18,496 nt of DNA from Syntrophomonas sp. UBA4911 (GCA_002398105.1 DHCD01000110.1:2740-21235), one strand, 5' to 3'. Shown: positions 1 to 7,797, counted from the stretch's first letter. Notes: generated by a model from the sequence alone, not told the origin. Program-made: numbers and translations.

Positions 1-1
1 G

Positions 2-778
2 GTGGTGATCAAAGGAGCCGGGGATTTAGCTTCCGGGGTCGCCTATCGCCTGTTTAAAAGCGGATTTACTATTATTACGACTGAAATTGCTCACCCCCTG
101 GTAGTAAGGCGAACCGTATCATTTGCCGAGGCGGTTTACGCCGGGACGGTAGCGGTTGAAGGAATCACCGCCGCGCTGGCTGATTCCCGGGAACAGGCAC
201 TGGATATGGCTGAGCATGGAATCATCCCGGTTCTGATTGATCCTGAGGCCAGGATAATAAAGGAAGTGCACCCGGAAATAGTGGTGGACGCTATCATGGC
301 CAAAGAAAACCGATTTACCCGTATTGACGACGCCCCGCTGGTGATAGGTCTGGGACCTGGATTTGTTGCCGGGGTCGATGTTGATGCTGTAATCGAAACC
401 AAGCGGGGGCATTCCCTGGGGCGGGTGATATACGACGGCAGCGCTATTCCCAATACCGGTGTCCCCGGCGAAGTAATGGGGTATGCCAAGGAACGTCTGC
501 TCAAAGCCCCGGTGGATGGAGTAGTCAAATCTTGCTGTACCATTGGGGATCAGGTCAACCAGGGTGATGTTGTGGCCTATGTGGACGATACCCCGATAAA
601 GGCTGAAATGAACGGCGTGGTCAGAGGGATGCTCAAGGATGGCATATGGGTGCCATACCGGACTAAACTGGGCGATATAGACCCCCGCCGGGAAACCGAC
701 TGCCATACTATTTCCGATAAGGCGCTGGCTATTGGCGGAGGAGTACTGGAGGCGGTATGCAGCTATCTTCACCGTTAA
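2..778 (+). CDS. yqeB: Selenium-dependent molybdenum hydroxylase accessory protein, EF2563/YqeB family (5' end probably cut by window)
   Basis: The protein belongs to the EF2563/YqeB family, which is found with selenium-dependent molybdenum hydroxylases and selD and is thought to help mature their selenium/molybdenum cofactor; the exact reaction is not established. The N-terminus carries a glycine-rich GAGDLASGVA motif, resembling a nucleotide-binding fold. The C-terminal third (about residues 165-225) reads like a biotinyl/lipoyl hammerhead: APVDGVV, then IGDQVNQGDVVAYVDD, then KLGDIDPR. The 258 readable residues are close to the usual family length. The first readable codons are two adjacent GTGs at the window edge with no visible ribosome binding site, and relatives usually have a few residues before the GAGDLA motif, so the real start is probably outside the window. 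The MocA-like gene follows downstream on the same strand, so the two likely share a transcript. Confidence 0.87.
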   Translation: MVIKGAGDLASGVAYRLFKSGFTIITTEIAHPLVVRRTVSFAEAVYAGTVAVEGITAALADSREQALDMAEHGIIPVLIDPEARIIKEVHPEIVVDAIMAKENRFTRIDDAPLVIGLGPGFVAGVDVDAVIETKRGHSLGRVIYDGSAIPNTGVPGEVMGYAKERLLKAPVDGVVKSCCTIGDQVNQGDVVAYVDDTPIKAEMNGVVRGMLKDGIWVPYRTKLGDIDPRRETDCHTISDKALAIGGGVLEAVCSYLHR

Positions 779-856
779 AGTTAACGAGCTTGAATGCCCG
801 ATCTTGAGCCAGACTTATGGGCTCAGCTTGGCCAAGGACAGGAGGAGGCGTATAAA

Positions 857-1438
857 ATGATTTCCGCCATAATTCTGGCTGCCGGCACGTCGTCTCGTAT
901 GGGCGAGACTAAGCAATTGCTGCCATTTAAAGGAACATCGCTGATAAGAACCGTTACCAGTAACGTACTGGCTTCATCGGTTGATGAGGTCCTGGTAGTA
1001 AGCGGTTGTAAAGCAGAGGCGATAAAGGCCCAGGTAGATGATTTACCGGTAAAGATAGTTTACAACCCTGATTACAAACTGGGCCAGGGCACGACCTTAG
1101 CCGCTGGCGCCGGTCAGGTAAACCCGGCCGCGGAAATTTTTCTGGTATTTATGGCTGATCAGCCACTGATTGATGCCGCCATTATTGATAGCCTCATTGC
1201 CGCGTACCAACAGAGGAGTTGTCTGGCTTTGCGTCCGGTATACCATGGGCAACCGGGCCATCCGGTGATATTTGACGGCTCATTGCTGGAGGCTATGAAA
1301 GCTTTAAGTAATGACGAAGGCGCCCGCCAGATCCTGGCCGGATTGGGAAAAAAGGCAGTCGAATTGCCGGTGCCTTATCCGGAAGTTGTTTTCGATGTGG
1401 ATACCCCTGAAGCCTACCAAAAACTGACCCGCCTGTAA
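857..1438 (+). CDS. mocA: MocA-like molybdenum cofactor nucleotidyltransferase
   Basis: This is a small NTP-transferase (GT-A fold) of the MobA/MocA/YgfJ group. Members transfer CMP or GMP to molybdopterin to build the dinucleotide cofactor of molybdenum hydroxylases. The signature LAAGTSSRMG is at residues 7-16, followed by K19 and LLPF, the pattern that binds the NTP phosphates. FMADQPLID near residues 98-106 supplies the metal-binding Asp region, and a C-terminal DVDTPEAY is typical of the group. I chose ATG 857 (193 aa) because AGGAGG lies just upstream at about 840-846; an in-frame ATG at 794 has no such site and would add an unrelated leader. It follows the yqeB-type gene, so CTP-dependent MCD synthesis for a selenium-dependent hydroxylase is the likely role, though nucleotide preference cannot be read from the sequence. 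Only 6 bases separate it from the convergent permease gene, and no hairpin terminator is visible there. Confidence 0.86.
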   Translation: MISAIILAAGTSSRMGETKQLLPFKGTSLIRTVTSNVLASSVDEVLVVSGCKAEAIKAQVDDLPVKIVYNPDYKLGQGTTLAAGAGQVNPAAEIFLVFMADQPLIDAAIIDSLIAAYQQRSCLALRPVYHGQPGHPVIFDGSLLEAMKALSNDEGARQILAGLGKKAVELPVPYPEVVFDVDTPEAYQKLTRL

Positions 1439-1444
1439 ATTCTA

Positions 1445-2221
1445 TCAGAACAAGAGATATTGCCCGGCGAGATAAAAGAATATCAGAGTGAAAATGAGCT
1501 TGAAAAGGAATGGTTTCACCTTATGGCTGATAACTACGCCGAATTGAGCTCCTATAATAGCGCCTAAACCTAATAACATAGCGACTGGCAGATTGACAAA
1601 GCCTTGCTGCAGCTTAATCAACCCACCTATGGCGGTGTAGGGAAGCATGGCCAGCAGGGTGGTGCCCACGGCGCTATAAGGCTGAGCTCCGAAATGCCAG
1701 ATTAAGACGGGCACCATGATAAACCCTCCCCCTATACCAAAGACACCCGCCATAGTTCCGGTTAACAACCCCAGTAATAATAGCTTTAAAGTTTGTCGTG
1801 GTACCGGATTTCGAAATATCCGGCTGGGAGGCGCCTTTTCCTGTCGTTCCCGGTACACCTCCAGCCCCATGCGAAAAGCCATGAAAAGAAAAAGCAGGCC
1901 CAGAAGCAGCTCCAGTATGGACGTATTATCGCTCAGATAGGTTTTGAACAGGTGGGACCCCAGTAATACTCCGACCAGCCCACCGCTGCCAATCAGCAGC
2001 GCGCTTTTCAATCTGACATTTCCATCCCGAAAATGCCCATAACCTCCGGAGGAGGTAGTGAAGATCGACGCCAGGAGAGAGGTGCCCACTGCCGCCACCG
2101 GACTAAGTCCGAGAATAAACTGGTTGGCGGGAAGCATAATAATGCCCCCGCTGATGCCTAACAACGCCCCCAGGGTACCGGCAAGACATCCGATGATTAA
2201 GGCAAGTATATATACTGACAT
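1445..2221 (-). CDS. TauE/SafE-family membrane permease (probable sulfite/organic anion exporter)
   Basis: This is a polytopic inner-membrane protein of 258 aa with about eight hydrophobic segments, the usual size for the TauE/SafE (DUF81) family. The family is built from two related halves, and both hallmark glycine-rich loops are visible: GALLGISGGIIMLP near the N-terminus and GVFGIGGGFIMVPVLI in the second half. Members export sulfite, sulfoacetate or other small organic or sulfur anions, but the substrate cannot be told from sequence. It starts at ATG 2221 with an AGGAGA-like site about 10 bases upstream. It is transcribed alone, convergent with the mocA-like gene and divergent from the SLH protein gene. 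Nothing ties it to the molybdenum cluster beyond proximity. Confidence 0.87.
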   Translation of the reverse strand: MSVYILALIIGCLAGTLGALLGISGGIIMLPANQFILGLSPVAAVGTSLLASIFTTSSGGYGHFRDGNVRLKSALLIGSGGLVGVLLGSHLFKTYLSDNTSILELLLGLLFLFMAFRMGLEVYRERQEKAPPSRIFRNPVPRQTLKLLLLGLLTGTMAGVFGIGGGFIMVPVLIWHFGAQPYSAVGTTLLAMLPYTAIGGLIKLQQGFVNLPVAMLLGLGAIIGAQFGVVISHKVKPFLFKLIFTLIFFYLAGQYLLF

Positions 2222-2261
2222 AATTTAATTATCTCCTATTGCTGACGCTTTTACAGCATGT

Positions 2262-2290
2262 ATTATCCTGACTTTATCATTCTACTACAA
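2262..2290 (-). promoter_or_regulatory. Sigma-A-type promoter for the TauE/SafE gene
   Basis: Read on the minus strand, TTGTAG (2290-2285) and GATAAT (2267-2262) are separated by exactly 17 bases. The -10 lies about 40 bases before the permease start codon. This is a consensus match only. Confidence 0.5.
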
Positions 2291-2296
2291 AATCGC

Positions 2297-2325
2297 TTCA
2301 CCGGGCTGGTTCCGGTTAATATAAT
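2297..2325 (+). promoter_or_regulatory. Sigma-A-type promoter for the SLH/inhibitor gene
   Basis: TTCACC (2297-2302) and a perfect TATAAT (2320-2325) are 17 bases apart. The promoter is back to back with the minus-strand promoter of the permease. It would give an untranslated leader of roughly 135-140 bases before the TTG start at 2471; I see no known riboswitch in that leader. Confidence 0.45.
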
Positions 2326-2470
2326 CGCCCTGGCTGCTGCCGACCAGCGGTGGTTGGAGTATTAAATAATTAAAGAAGCCGTGGCGAGGGTTTATGGTCC
2401 TGTTGGGGGTGCAAGCAGGAGGGAATATTCACGTAATAAGAGGTAAGAAGGAAAGGAGGCGATCCAGGCT

Positions 2471-3436
2471 TTGAAACGAATAATTGGTTGCTTTTTGGTT
2501 TTACTGCTGGTGGCGCTGGGTGCTTCACCGGCCCTGGCCGAGTTGCCAGGTGATTTTGCCGACATAGATGGGCACTGGGCCGAGCAGGATATTGCCGCAG
2601 TGAGCAATTTAGGGCTGATAACCGGCATCGGTGACAATGACCAGGGGGATAACCTCTTTGCTCCGGGCGCTTCGGCCAGCAGGGCACAGCTGGCTTCGAC
2701 CCTGCAGCGTATATTGGAATTGGATTATGGCAAGTCGCCCTTGCCCAAACAGCCGGTAGCCAGTGACTACTACCGCGACGTGGATGATAGCGCCTGGTAT
2801 GCTGAAGCGGTGATGTTCTGCGCCATCAACCAGGTGTTCGCCAGCGGAGGCAATTTCTATCCTGAACAGGAGATAACCCGAATAGAAGTTGCCCGGACCA
2901 TCTATCGCGGCGTTAACGCCAAAGGGCTTAATATACCTATGATTATGCTTATGCCCCATTACCAGGATATGCAAGGATTATCACAGGAGGATACTAATGC
3001 CCTGGTATTTGTCAGCAACACTGGTTTAATGAAAGGAGACAGCCAGTATTGGAGACCCAACGACAAGGTTACCAGAGCAGAACTGGCTCAGGTAATGCAT
3101 GGGTTAATAAAGCTTATTGCAGTCAATCAAGGGCACAATGGCCAGGAATACAGCTTGGCTCCCGGCCAGACCCTGAATCTGATGCTGGACAGCAATCCCA
3201 CTACCGGCTACCGCTGGACTGCATTTTATGATGAAGAAATGCTGGCCCTGGTGGGCAAAGACTACCAGACTGATAACCCGTCGGGCGATCTCGTAGGGGC
3301 GGGAGGCCATGATTTTTGGAGGTTTAAGGCGCTCAAAGCCGGAACCACGGAGATTAGAATGACCTATGCCCGACCCTGGGAGAGCGTGCAGCCTCTAAAG
3401 ACTTTTACCTTGAAATTAACCGTAGCCCCTGACTAG
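2471..3436 (+). CDS. Secreted SLH-domain protein with C-terminal chagasin-type (I42) protease inhibitor domain
   Basis: The protein has a signal peptide at residues 1-23 (MKR, hydrophobic core, cleavage after ALA). Three S-layer homology repeats follow, at about 27-85, 98-150 and 163-215, each with the F.D..HWA / TRAE.A-type pattern. SLH repeats anchor proteins to secondary cell-wall polymer. Residues 222-319 form a chagasin/amoebiasin (MEROPS I42) domain with all three inhibitory loops: NPTTGY (242-247), GAGGHDFWRF (276-285) and RPWE (301-304). Such domains block papain-like cysteine peptidases. The inferred role is a wall-bound inhibitor protecting the cell surface, or regulating a surface cysteine peptidase. 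The start is TTG at 2471, preceded by AAGGAGG at 2453-2459. The gene stands alone between its promoter and a strong terminator. Confidence 0.88.
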   Translation: MKRIIGCFLVLLLVALGASPALAELPGDFADIDGHWAEQDIAAVSNLGLITGIGDNDQGDNLFAPGASASRAQLASTLQRILELDYGKSPLPKQPVASDYYRDVDDSAWYAEAVMFCAINQVFASGGNFYPEQEITRIEVARTIYRGVNAKGLNIPMIMLMPHYQDMQGLSQEDTNALVFVSNTGLMKGDSQYWRPNDKVTRAELAQVMHGLIKLIAVNQGHNGQEYSLAPGQTLNLMLDSNPTTGYRWTAFYDEEMLALVGKDYQTDNPSGDLVGAGGHDFWRFKALKAGTTEIRMTYARPWESVQPLKTFTLKLTVAPD

Positions 3437-3450
3437 ATTAAATAGACGAT

Positions 3451-3479
3451 AAAAAAGCCTCCTCCGGGAGGCTTTTTTT
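3451..3479. terminator. Bidirectional rho-independent terminator
   Basis: Stem GCCTCC/GGAGGC with loop TCCG is flanked by six A on the left and seven T on the right. It therefore ends transcription on both strands: the SLH gene (+) and the DUF1836 gene (-), which converge on it. Confidence 0.88.
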
Positions 3480-3585
3480 AAAAAGAATCTTGATACTACA
3501 GTTATAGCGTGGAGCTTGGATGGATAAATATTCCGTCGCTTCGTCTTCGCAGGGTGATGCGACCTTAATCGGAGACATTTGGAAA

Positions 3586-4212
3586 TCAGTCGGATTTACC
3601 CTTAGTGGGGCTATTATCCTTAAAATGACGATCAATAATGGTTTCCGCCAGCCGTTTCTGCACCCCAGCCTGGGAGATCAAAAACATAGCCATCAGGAAC
3701 CAATCGGTCAATTCTCTGGTTTCATCATCTATGCCGCTGGTTTTTTCCCGGATAACCTCTCTTTGCCGGGCGCAGATCTGCTTAAGCTGTTCAGCCTGCT
3801 CGTCATTTATTTCCTGCACCAGGTTATAGACTAAATCAATCCAGCTATTGGAGGCGGCATCCTCAGATTCATCATGTTTAATCGTGGGCTGACGGAGAAT
3901 ACTAAATAACAAAGAGATGTCATTAATGGATAAAACCTGTTTGGAATTATAAAGCAGCAATAACAGAGCTATATGCTGGCGGGAATATCTTTTGCGCCGT
4001 GGAGGTATTAATATTCCCGCTTTGGCATAGTTGTTGATCATGGTTTTGGTCAGCAATTTATCTTTGCTGTGTCTTTTTTGCAGAGACAGCTTTTTTTCGA
4101 TAAAGTCGGTTACCTGATCTATGTAAAGCTCAATATCCGGTATATCGCTCAAAGCTATGGGCTGATCGGGAATTATTTCGTCAATCAGGGAATACAGCTC
4201 TTCCTTGTCCAA
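3586..4212 (-). CDS. DUF1836 family MerR-like DNA-binding regulator
   Basis: DUF1836 proteins are Firmicutes regulators with a MerR-like winged helix at the N-terminus. The diagnostic stretch is here: LTKTMINNYAKAGILIPP, then RKRYSRQHIALLLLLY and VLSINDISLLF (about residues 53-105). The rest is a helical, acidic effector part without recognisable ligand residues. An in-frame ATG lies at 4230 but has no ribosome binding site, whereas TTG at 4212 is preceded by GGAGGT with 6-base spacing; I take TTG 4212 (208 aa). The gene is divergent from the radical SAM gene, with a nested palindrome between them, so it probably controls that gene and possibly itself. Targets and signal are not known from sequence. 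Confidence 0.8.
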   Translation of the reverse strand: MDKEELYSLIDEIIPDQPIALSDIPDIELYIDQVTDFIEKKLSLQKRHSKDKLLTKTMINNYAKAGILIPPRRKRYSRQHIALLLLLYNSKQVLSINDISLLFSILRQPTIKHDESEDAASNSWIDLVYNLVQEINDEQAEQLKQICARQREVIREKTSGIDDETRELTDWFLMAMFLISQAGVQKRLAETIIDRHFKDNSPTKGKSD

Positions 4213-4280
4213 AGAATGACCTCCATTCATTATTTAATAGATAGCTCATTAATTAATATTTAAACAAATAAATCAGGTTA

Positions 4281-4309
4281 TTGCAAATCTAAACCATGTA
4301 ATGTAGTAT
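4281..4309 (+). promoter_or_regulatory. Candidate promoter of the radical SAM gene
   Basis: TTGCAA (4281-4286) and TAGTAT (4304-4309) are 17 bases apart. The -10 overlaps the left edge of the palindrome at 4306-4319, as expected for a regulated promoter. Each hexamer matches consensus at four of six positions, so this is tentative. Confidence 0.4.
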
Positions 4310-4331
4310 GTATACATACGATATATGGTTT
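4291..4331. promoter_or_regulatory. Nested palindrome, candidate operator
   Basis: A perfect 14-base palindrome, GTATGTATACATAC (4306-4319), lies between perfect 7-base outer arms AAACCAT (4291-4297) and ATGGTTT (4325-4331) with almost the same centre. It sits in the divergent gap between the DUF1836 regulator and the radical SAM gene. Twofold symmetry suits a dimeric MerR-like protein. Confidence 0.55.
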
Positions 4332-4385
4332 TAAAAACTATGTAAAACAATAAAGATAACTATGAACCTAACGGGAGGCGGGAAT

Positions 4386-6146
4386 ATGAAAATTACTCTT
4401 ATTGAACCCCGAGCGCCGGGGAAACATGTTTACAGCAATGTTAACATGCCCCGTCTGGGGCTTCCCATTCTGGGAACGCAGTTAAAACAAGCCGGGCATG
4501 AGGTGAAGCTGATACTGGGTTCGCGCCGTGATATACGCCTATCTGATATCACCAGGGCCGATTTGATATGCATATCGACCACTACTTCCACGGTAATAGA
4601 AGCCTATCATCTGGCGGATTTTGCCCGCGATCAGGGCAAGCCGGTAGTAATGGGGGGCGCTCATGTGAGTTTTATGGCGGAAGAAGCTTTAAAGCATTGC
4701 GATTATGTTTGCCGGGGAGAAGGCGATCTGACCTTTATTCCTCTGATATCCTGCATTGAGCGGGGGGAGCTGCCCCTGGATATTCCCGGGCTGTCTTTTC
4801 GCCGGGATGGAAGCATCGTACATAATCCGGCGGCAGACTGGGTGGATATGAACCGGGTGCCTTTTCCCGACCTTAGCCTTTTTACCGGGCTTAAAATGTC
4901 CACTTACCCGGTCATGACTTCCCGGGGTTGCCCGTTTGACTGCACCTTCTGCAGCGTTACCCAGATGTTTGGCCATAAATATCGCTGCCGGGAAACATCG
5001 GCGCTGCTGGAGGAGCTTAAGCAATACCGGGGCAAGCAGGTATTCTTCATTGACGATAATTTTGCTGCCAATCCCCGGCGCACCAAAGAATTACTGCGGG
5101 CAATGATCCGGGATGACGTCAAGCCTTCCTGGTGGTGCACCCAGGTGAGGACAGACGCGGCCCGGGATGACGAACTGCTTCAGCTTATGTATGACAGCAA
5201 CTGCCGCATGGTTTTTGTGGGGATGGAATCGGTCAATCCGGCAACCCTTAAGAGCTACAATAAAAAGCAGGAAGTTGAGGATATCGTCTATTGTGTCCGG
5301 CGCTTTCATCAGCTGGGTATTATGGTCCATGGCATGTTCGTCTTCGGAGCGGACGAGGACAGCCTGCAGACTATCCAGGAAACCCTTGACTTTGCCCTGA
5401 AAAACCGTATTGATACGGTGCAGTTCCTGATTCTTACACCCTTACCCGGCACCAGGACCTTTGCCGAACTGGAGCGTGAAGGCAGGTTATTGACTCGTGA
5501 TTGGAATCTTTACGATGCTCATCATGTGGTGTTCCAGCCTTCCCAAATGTCGCCTTATGAGCTGCAGAAGGCTACTATCCGGGCTTTTAAAAAATTTTAT
5601 GGGTTATCCCATATTTTCAGCAACCTGTTCATGACGGGATTCCGGTCGCTGGCATTCCGGGCCCTGGGTTGCTGGATGGTGCGTAGCTGGGAGAAAGAAA
5701 ACCGCTGGTATTACCGATTTTTGCAGGTAATTTCTAATCCGCAGCCAGCAGCCACTTGGGGAAGCCGGATTTCAAAAAGCATTGAAAGATTCAGACTGCG
5801 TAAATTAAAATATATTTGCAGCGAGAGATTCATGGAAATAGAGGTAGCCCAGGAACAGGGACATTATAGAGTGGATTTGAAGGGGTATTTAAATGATTTT
5901 TCACTGGCTGAGACCTTCAAAACCATCTCCGGGCAGATACCGAGGATATATCAGAATATCACCATTAATCTGGACGAGGTTTACTTTGCTTCGGAAAAAA
6001 CGGTGATAAAGTTCATTGACAAACTTAACGAATTGACCGGCCGCGCCCGGAATATTGAAGTCAGAGTTGCCCCTGAGAACAAGTACCTGGTTCAGGTTCT
6101 GCAAAAATATGATTTAAAAATTCCTCAGTTCAGTATTTCGGGATAA
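4386..6146 (+). CDS. B12-binding/radical SAM protein with C-terminal STAS-like domain
   Basis: The 586-aa protein has three parts. Residues 1-150 form a B12-binding Rossmann-like domain (MKITLIEPRAPG, then MGGAHVSFMAEEAL and CRGEGD). It lacks the DxHxxG motif for base-off cobalamin, as is common in this subclass. Residues 175-400 form the radical SAM barrel, with the [4Fe-4S] cysteines C182, C186 and C189 in RGCPFDCTFCS and later barrel elements FFIDDNF, FVGMES and GMFVFGADED. Residues 480-580 resemble a STAS domain: a VDLKGYLND strand, ITINLDEVYFAS, then a helix and VRVAPENKYLVQVLQKYDL. The substrate is unknown; relatives act on lipids, hopanoids, tetrapyrroles and peptides. ATG 4386 was chosen because GGGAGGCGGG precedes it; ATG 4362 lacks a site. 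The gene is single and probably controlled by the divergent DUF1836 regulator. Confidence 0.85.
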   Translation: MKITLIEPRAPGKHVYSNVNMPRLGLPILGTQLKQAGHEVKLILGSRRDIRLSDITRADLICISTTTSTVIEAYHLADFARDQGKPVVMGGAHVSFMAEEALKHCDYVCRGEGDLTFIPLISCIERGELPLDIPGLSFRRDGSIVHNPAADWVDMNRVPFPDLSLFTGLKMSTYPVMTSRGCPFDCTFCSVTQMFGHKYRCRETSALLEELKQYRGKQVFFIDDNFAANPRRTKELLRAMIRDDVKPSWWCTQVRTDAARDDELLQLMYDSNCRMVFVGMESVNPATLKSYNKKQEVEDIVYCVRRFHQLGIMVHGMFVFGADEDSLQTIQETLDFALKNRIDTVQFLILTPLPGTRTFAELEREGRLLTRDWNLYDAHHVVFQPSQMSPYELQKATIRAFKKFYGLSHIFSNLFMTGFRSLAFRALGCWMVRSWEKENRWYYRFLQVISNPQPAATWGSRISKSIERFRLRKLKYICSERFMEIEVAQEQGHYRVDLKGYLNDFSLAETFKTISGQIPRIYQNITINLDEVYFASEKTVIKFIDKLNELTGRARNIEVRVAPENKYLVQVLQKYDLKIPQFSISG

Positions 6147-6181
6147 AAGCAGGGGGCGGGCTTTACGCTCTCCCCTGTTTT
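6147..6181. terminator. Hairpin between convergent genes, likely terminator
   Basis: Arms CAGGGG (6150-6155) and CCCCTG (6172-6177) are extended inward by GGGC/GCTC, with TTTT on the right and AAAA on the left. It sits between the radical SAM gene (+) and the crotonase gene (-). The T-tracts are short. Confidence 0.55.
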
Positions 6182-6184
6182 GAT

Positions 6185-6973
6185 TCAGCAGCCTTTAAAA
6201 ATCGGGGGCCTTTTTTCCCGGGCTGCGGCCACCCCTTCTTTCATATCCGCGGTGGAAGCGCATAATATCTGGGAAAAGGATTCGAGGGCCAAAGCACTGT
6301 CCAGGTCTGCATCCAGGTTGCGATAAATGGAGCGCTTGATCAGACGGGCGGCAATTGGCGGATTATTGGCTATGCGACGGGCAAAGTCCAGAGAAAAATC
6401 CTGCAGCTTTTCCGGGGGTACTACATGGTTAAGGAGACCAATGCGCAGAGCTTCATCGGCACTGATGGGCTCTCCCAGCAGGCAAAGTTCCAGGGCCTTG
6501 GCTGTTCCCACCAGCCGGGGCAGGGTATAGGTTCCGCCCATTCCAGGATGAATGCCGATTTTTATAAATGACATGGACATTCTGGTATCACTGCTGGCTA
6601 TGCGCATATCACAAGCCATGGCGAGACAGAGCCCGGCTCCGATGGTATGTCCCTTTATGACAGCGACCGTGGGGATTTCCAGGCTGGACAAAGAGAGAAA
6701 GGACTTGTAAAAATTGATCACCGTAGGCTGAGCCTGGGCCGAGGGTCTATTAAACATTTCAAAGGTATCCCGTAAATCTCCCCCCGAACAAAAGGATTTT
6801 CCCTGCCCGGTTACAATCAGTACCCTGATATCAGGGTCTTTCTGCACCATGGCGGCAGCTTCGGCGAATTCCACCGCCATTTGCGGTGTTAAGGCATTTA
6901 TGATCCGGGGCTGGTCCAGGGTCAAAATAGCCATATGCTCTTTCTTTTCCAAGAGCAGGGTTGCAAACTGCAA
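6185..6973 (-). CDS. Enoyl-CoA hydratase/isomerase (crotonase) family protein
   Basis: This is a 262-aa crotonase fold enzyme acting on acyl-CoA in the cytoplasm. The CoA-binding and oxyanion-hole segments are clear: SFCSGGDL (about residues 60-67), then TIGAGLCLAMACDMRIA and HPGMGGTYTLPRLVG. By alignment with rat hydratase, the position of Glu144 is Phe (F136, in SFIKIGIHPG), while the Glu164 equivalent is kept (E162, in AKALELCLLG). One glutamate alone fits an isomerase or another crotonase reaction better than classical hydration. The C-terminus EGVAAAREKRPPIFKG is typical of the family. TTG 6973 has AGGAG with 9-base spacing; another in-frame TTG at 6982 directly abuts that site. It is single, divergent from the EEP hydrolase, with no other beta-oxidation genes in the window, so its pathway is open. 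Confidence 0.85.
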   Translation of the reverse strand: MQFATLLLEKKEHMAILTLDQPRIINALTPQMAVEFAEAAAMVQKDPDIRVLIVTGQGKSFCSGGDLRDTFEMFNRPSAQAQPTVINFYKSFLSLSSLEIPTVAVIKGHTIGAGLCLAMACDMRIASSDTRMSMSFIKIGIHPGMGGTYTLPRLVGTAKALELCLLGEPISADEALRIGLLNHVVPPEKLQDFSLDFARRIANNPPIAARLIKRSIYRNLDADLDSALALESFSQILCASTADMKEGVAAAREKRPPIFKGC

Positions 6974-7065
6974 GTTGCTCAACTCCTAACTGATAAGAAT
7001 AGAAGGTTATGTTATGCCATATAATTTCACCAAAGACCTGACCAAAACCTTTTTGGGGGTAAAAG

Positions 7066-7776
7066 ATGGGAGCCAGTCTCATTATCATAACTTATAATAT
7101 ACAGCATGGGCGAGGCATGGACGGGCATTTCGACCTGGAGCGCACGGGCCATGTTCTGGTGACGCTCAGTCCGGATATAGTGCTGTTGCAGGAGGTGGAT
7201 TGCCGGCGTCCGGCTACCCGCATGAGCTGCCAGGCCAGAGAGTTGGCCCGGATACTCAATATGGATTATGCCTATGGAGTGGTGAAACGCTATCAGCCAG
7301 GATCTTACGGCAATGCCATTCTGTCCCGCTATCCCATCCGCAGTAAAAAGAATCATATTCTCACTGGCGGGGACGACCGGCGTTGCTGTCTGGAGGTAAA
7401 GATAAAAACCCCCCACTATAATTTTACCTGCTTTAATCTTCATCTGGGATTGAAGTCAGCCGAACGCTGTCGCCACCTTGAAGAGGTAGTCCTGCCCCGG
7501 CTGCGGGCTGTAAGCGGACCGGTAGTGCTGGGCGGTGATTTCAACGCCCGGCCTGAGTCCGCCGAGATAAACTTGCTCAAAGGCTATTTGCAGGATTCTT
7601 TTGCGGCCAATTCCGGGGAATGCTGCTGCACCTTTCCGGCCGACCAGCCCCATAGCCGCATAGATTACATATTTCTGAGCCGCTGCTGGCAAATCAATGA
7701 TTACCGGATAATCCCCCATACCCTGGCTTCTGACCACTTGCCGCTGATAGTTAAGGCCGCCTGCCGGGGAAGTTAG
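7066..7776 (+). CDS. Endonuclease/exonuclease/phosphatase (EEP) family hydrolase
   Basis: This is a 236-aa metal-dependent phosphodiesterase or phosphatase of the DNase I/exonuclease III fold. All catalytic blocks are in order: TYNIQHG (N11), LLQEVD (metal-binding E43), GNAILSR, FNLHLGL (H126), GGDFNARP (D158, N160), RIDYIFLS and the terminal ASDHLPL (D223, H224). No signal peptide or membrane segment is visible, so it acts in the cytoplasm. Relatives cleave DNA, sugar or lipid phosphodiesters; the substrate cannot be assigned. The start ATG 7066 follows GGGGGT at 7054-7059. A TATAAT at 7020-7025 may be its -10, although no good -35 is seen. It converges on the Spo0E-like gene, 21 bases away. 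Confidence 0.85.
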   Translation: MGASLIIITYNIQHGRGMDGHFDLERTGHVLVTLSPDIVLLQEVDCRRPATRMSCQARELARILNMDYAYGVVKRYQPGSYGNAILSRYPIRSKKNHILTGGDDRRCCLEVKIKTPHYNFTCFNLHLGLKSAERCRHLEEVVLPRLRAVSGPVVLGGDFNARPESAEINLLKGYLQDSFAANSGECCCTFPADQPHSRIDYIFLSRCWQINDYRIIPHTLASDHLPLIVKAACRGS

Positions 7777-7797
7777 AAGAACGTCCTCTGTTTTCTT

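Noticed and set aside
119..772. Long minus-strand reading frames opposite the yqeB-type gene
   Set aside because: The plus-strand product has clear family motifs; the antisense frames show none and lack ribosome sites.
3520..3834. Plus-strand 104-codon frame opposite the DUF1836 gene
   Set aside because: It is antisense to a recognised domain protein, has no ribosome site, and its product resembles nothing known.
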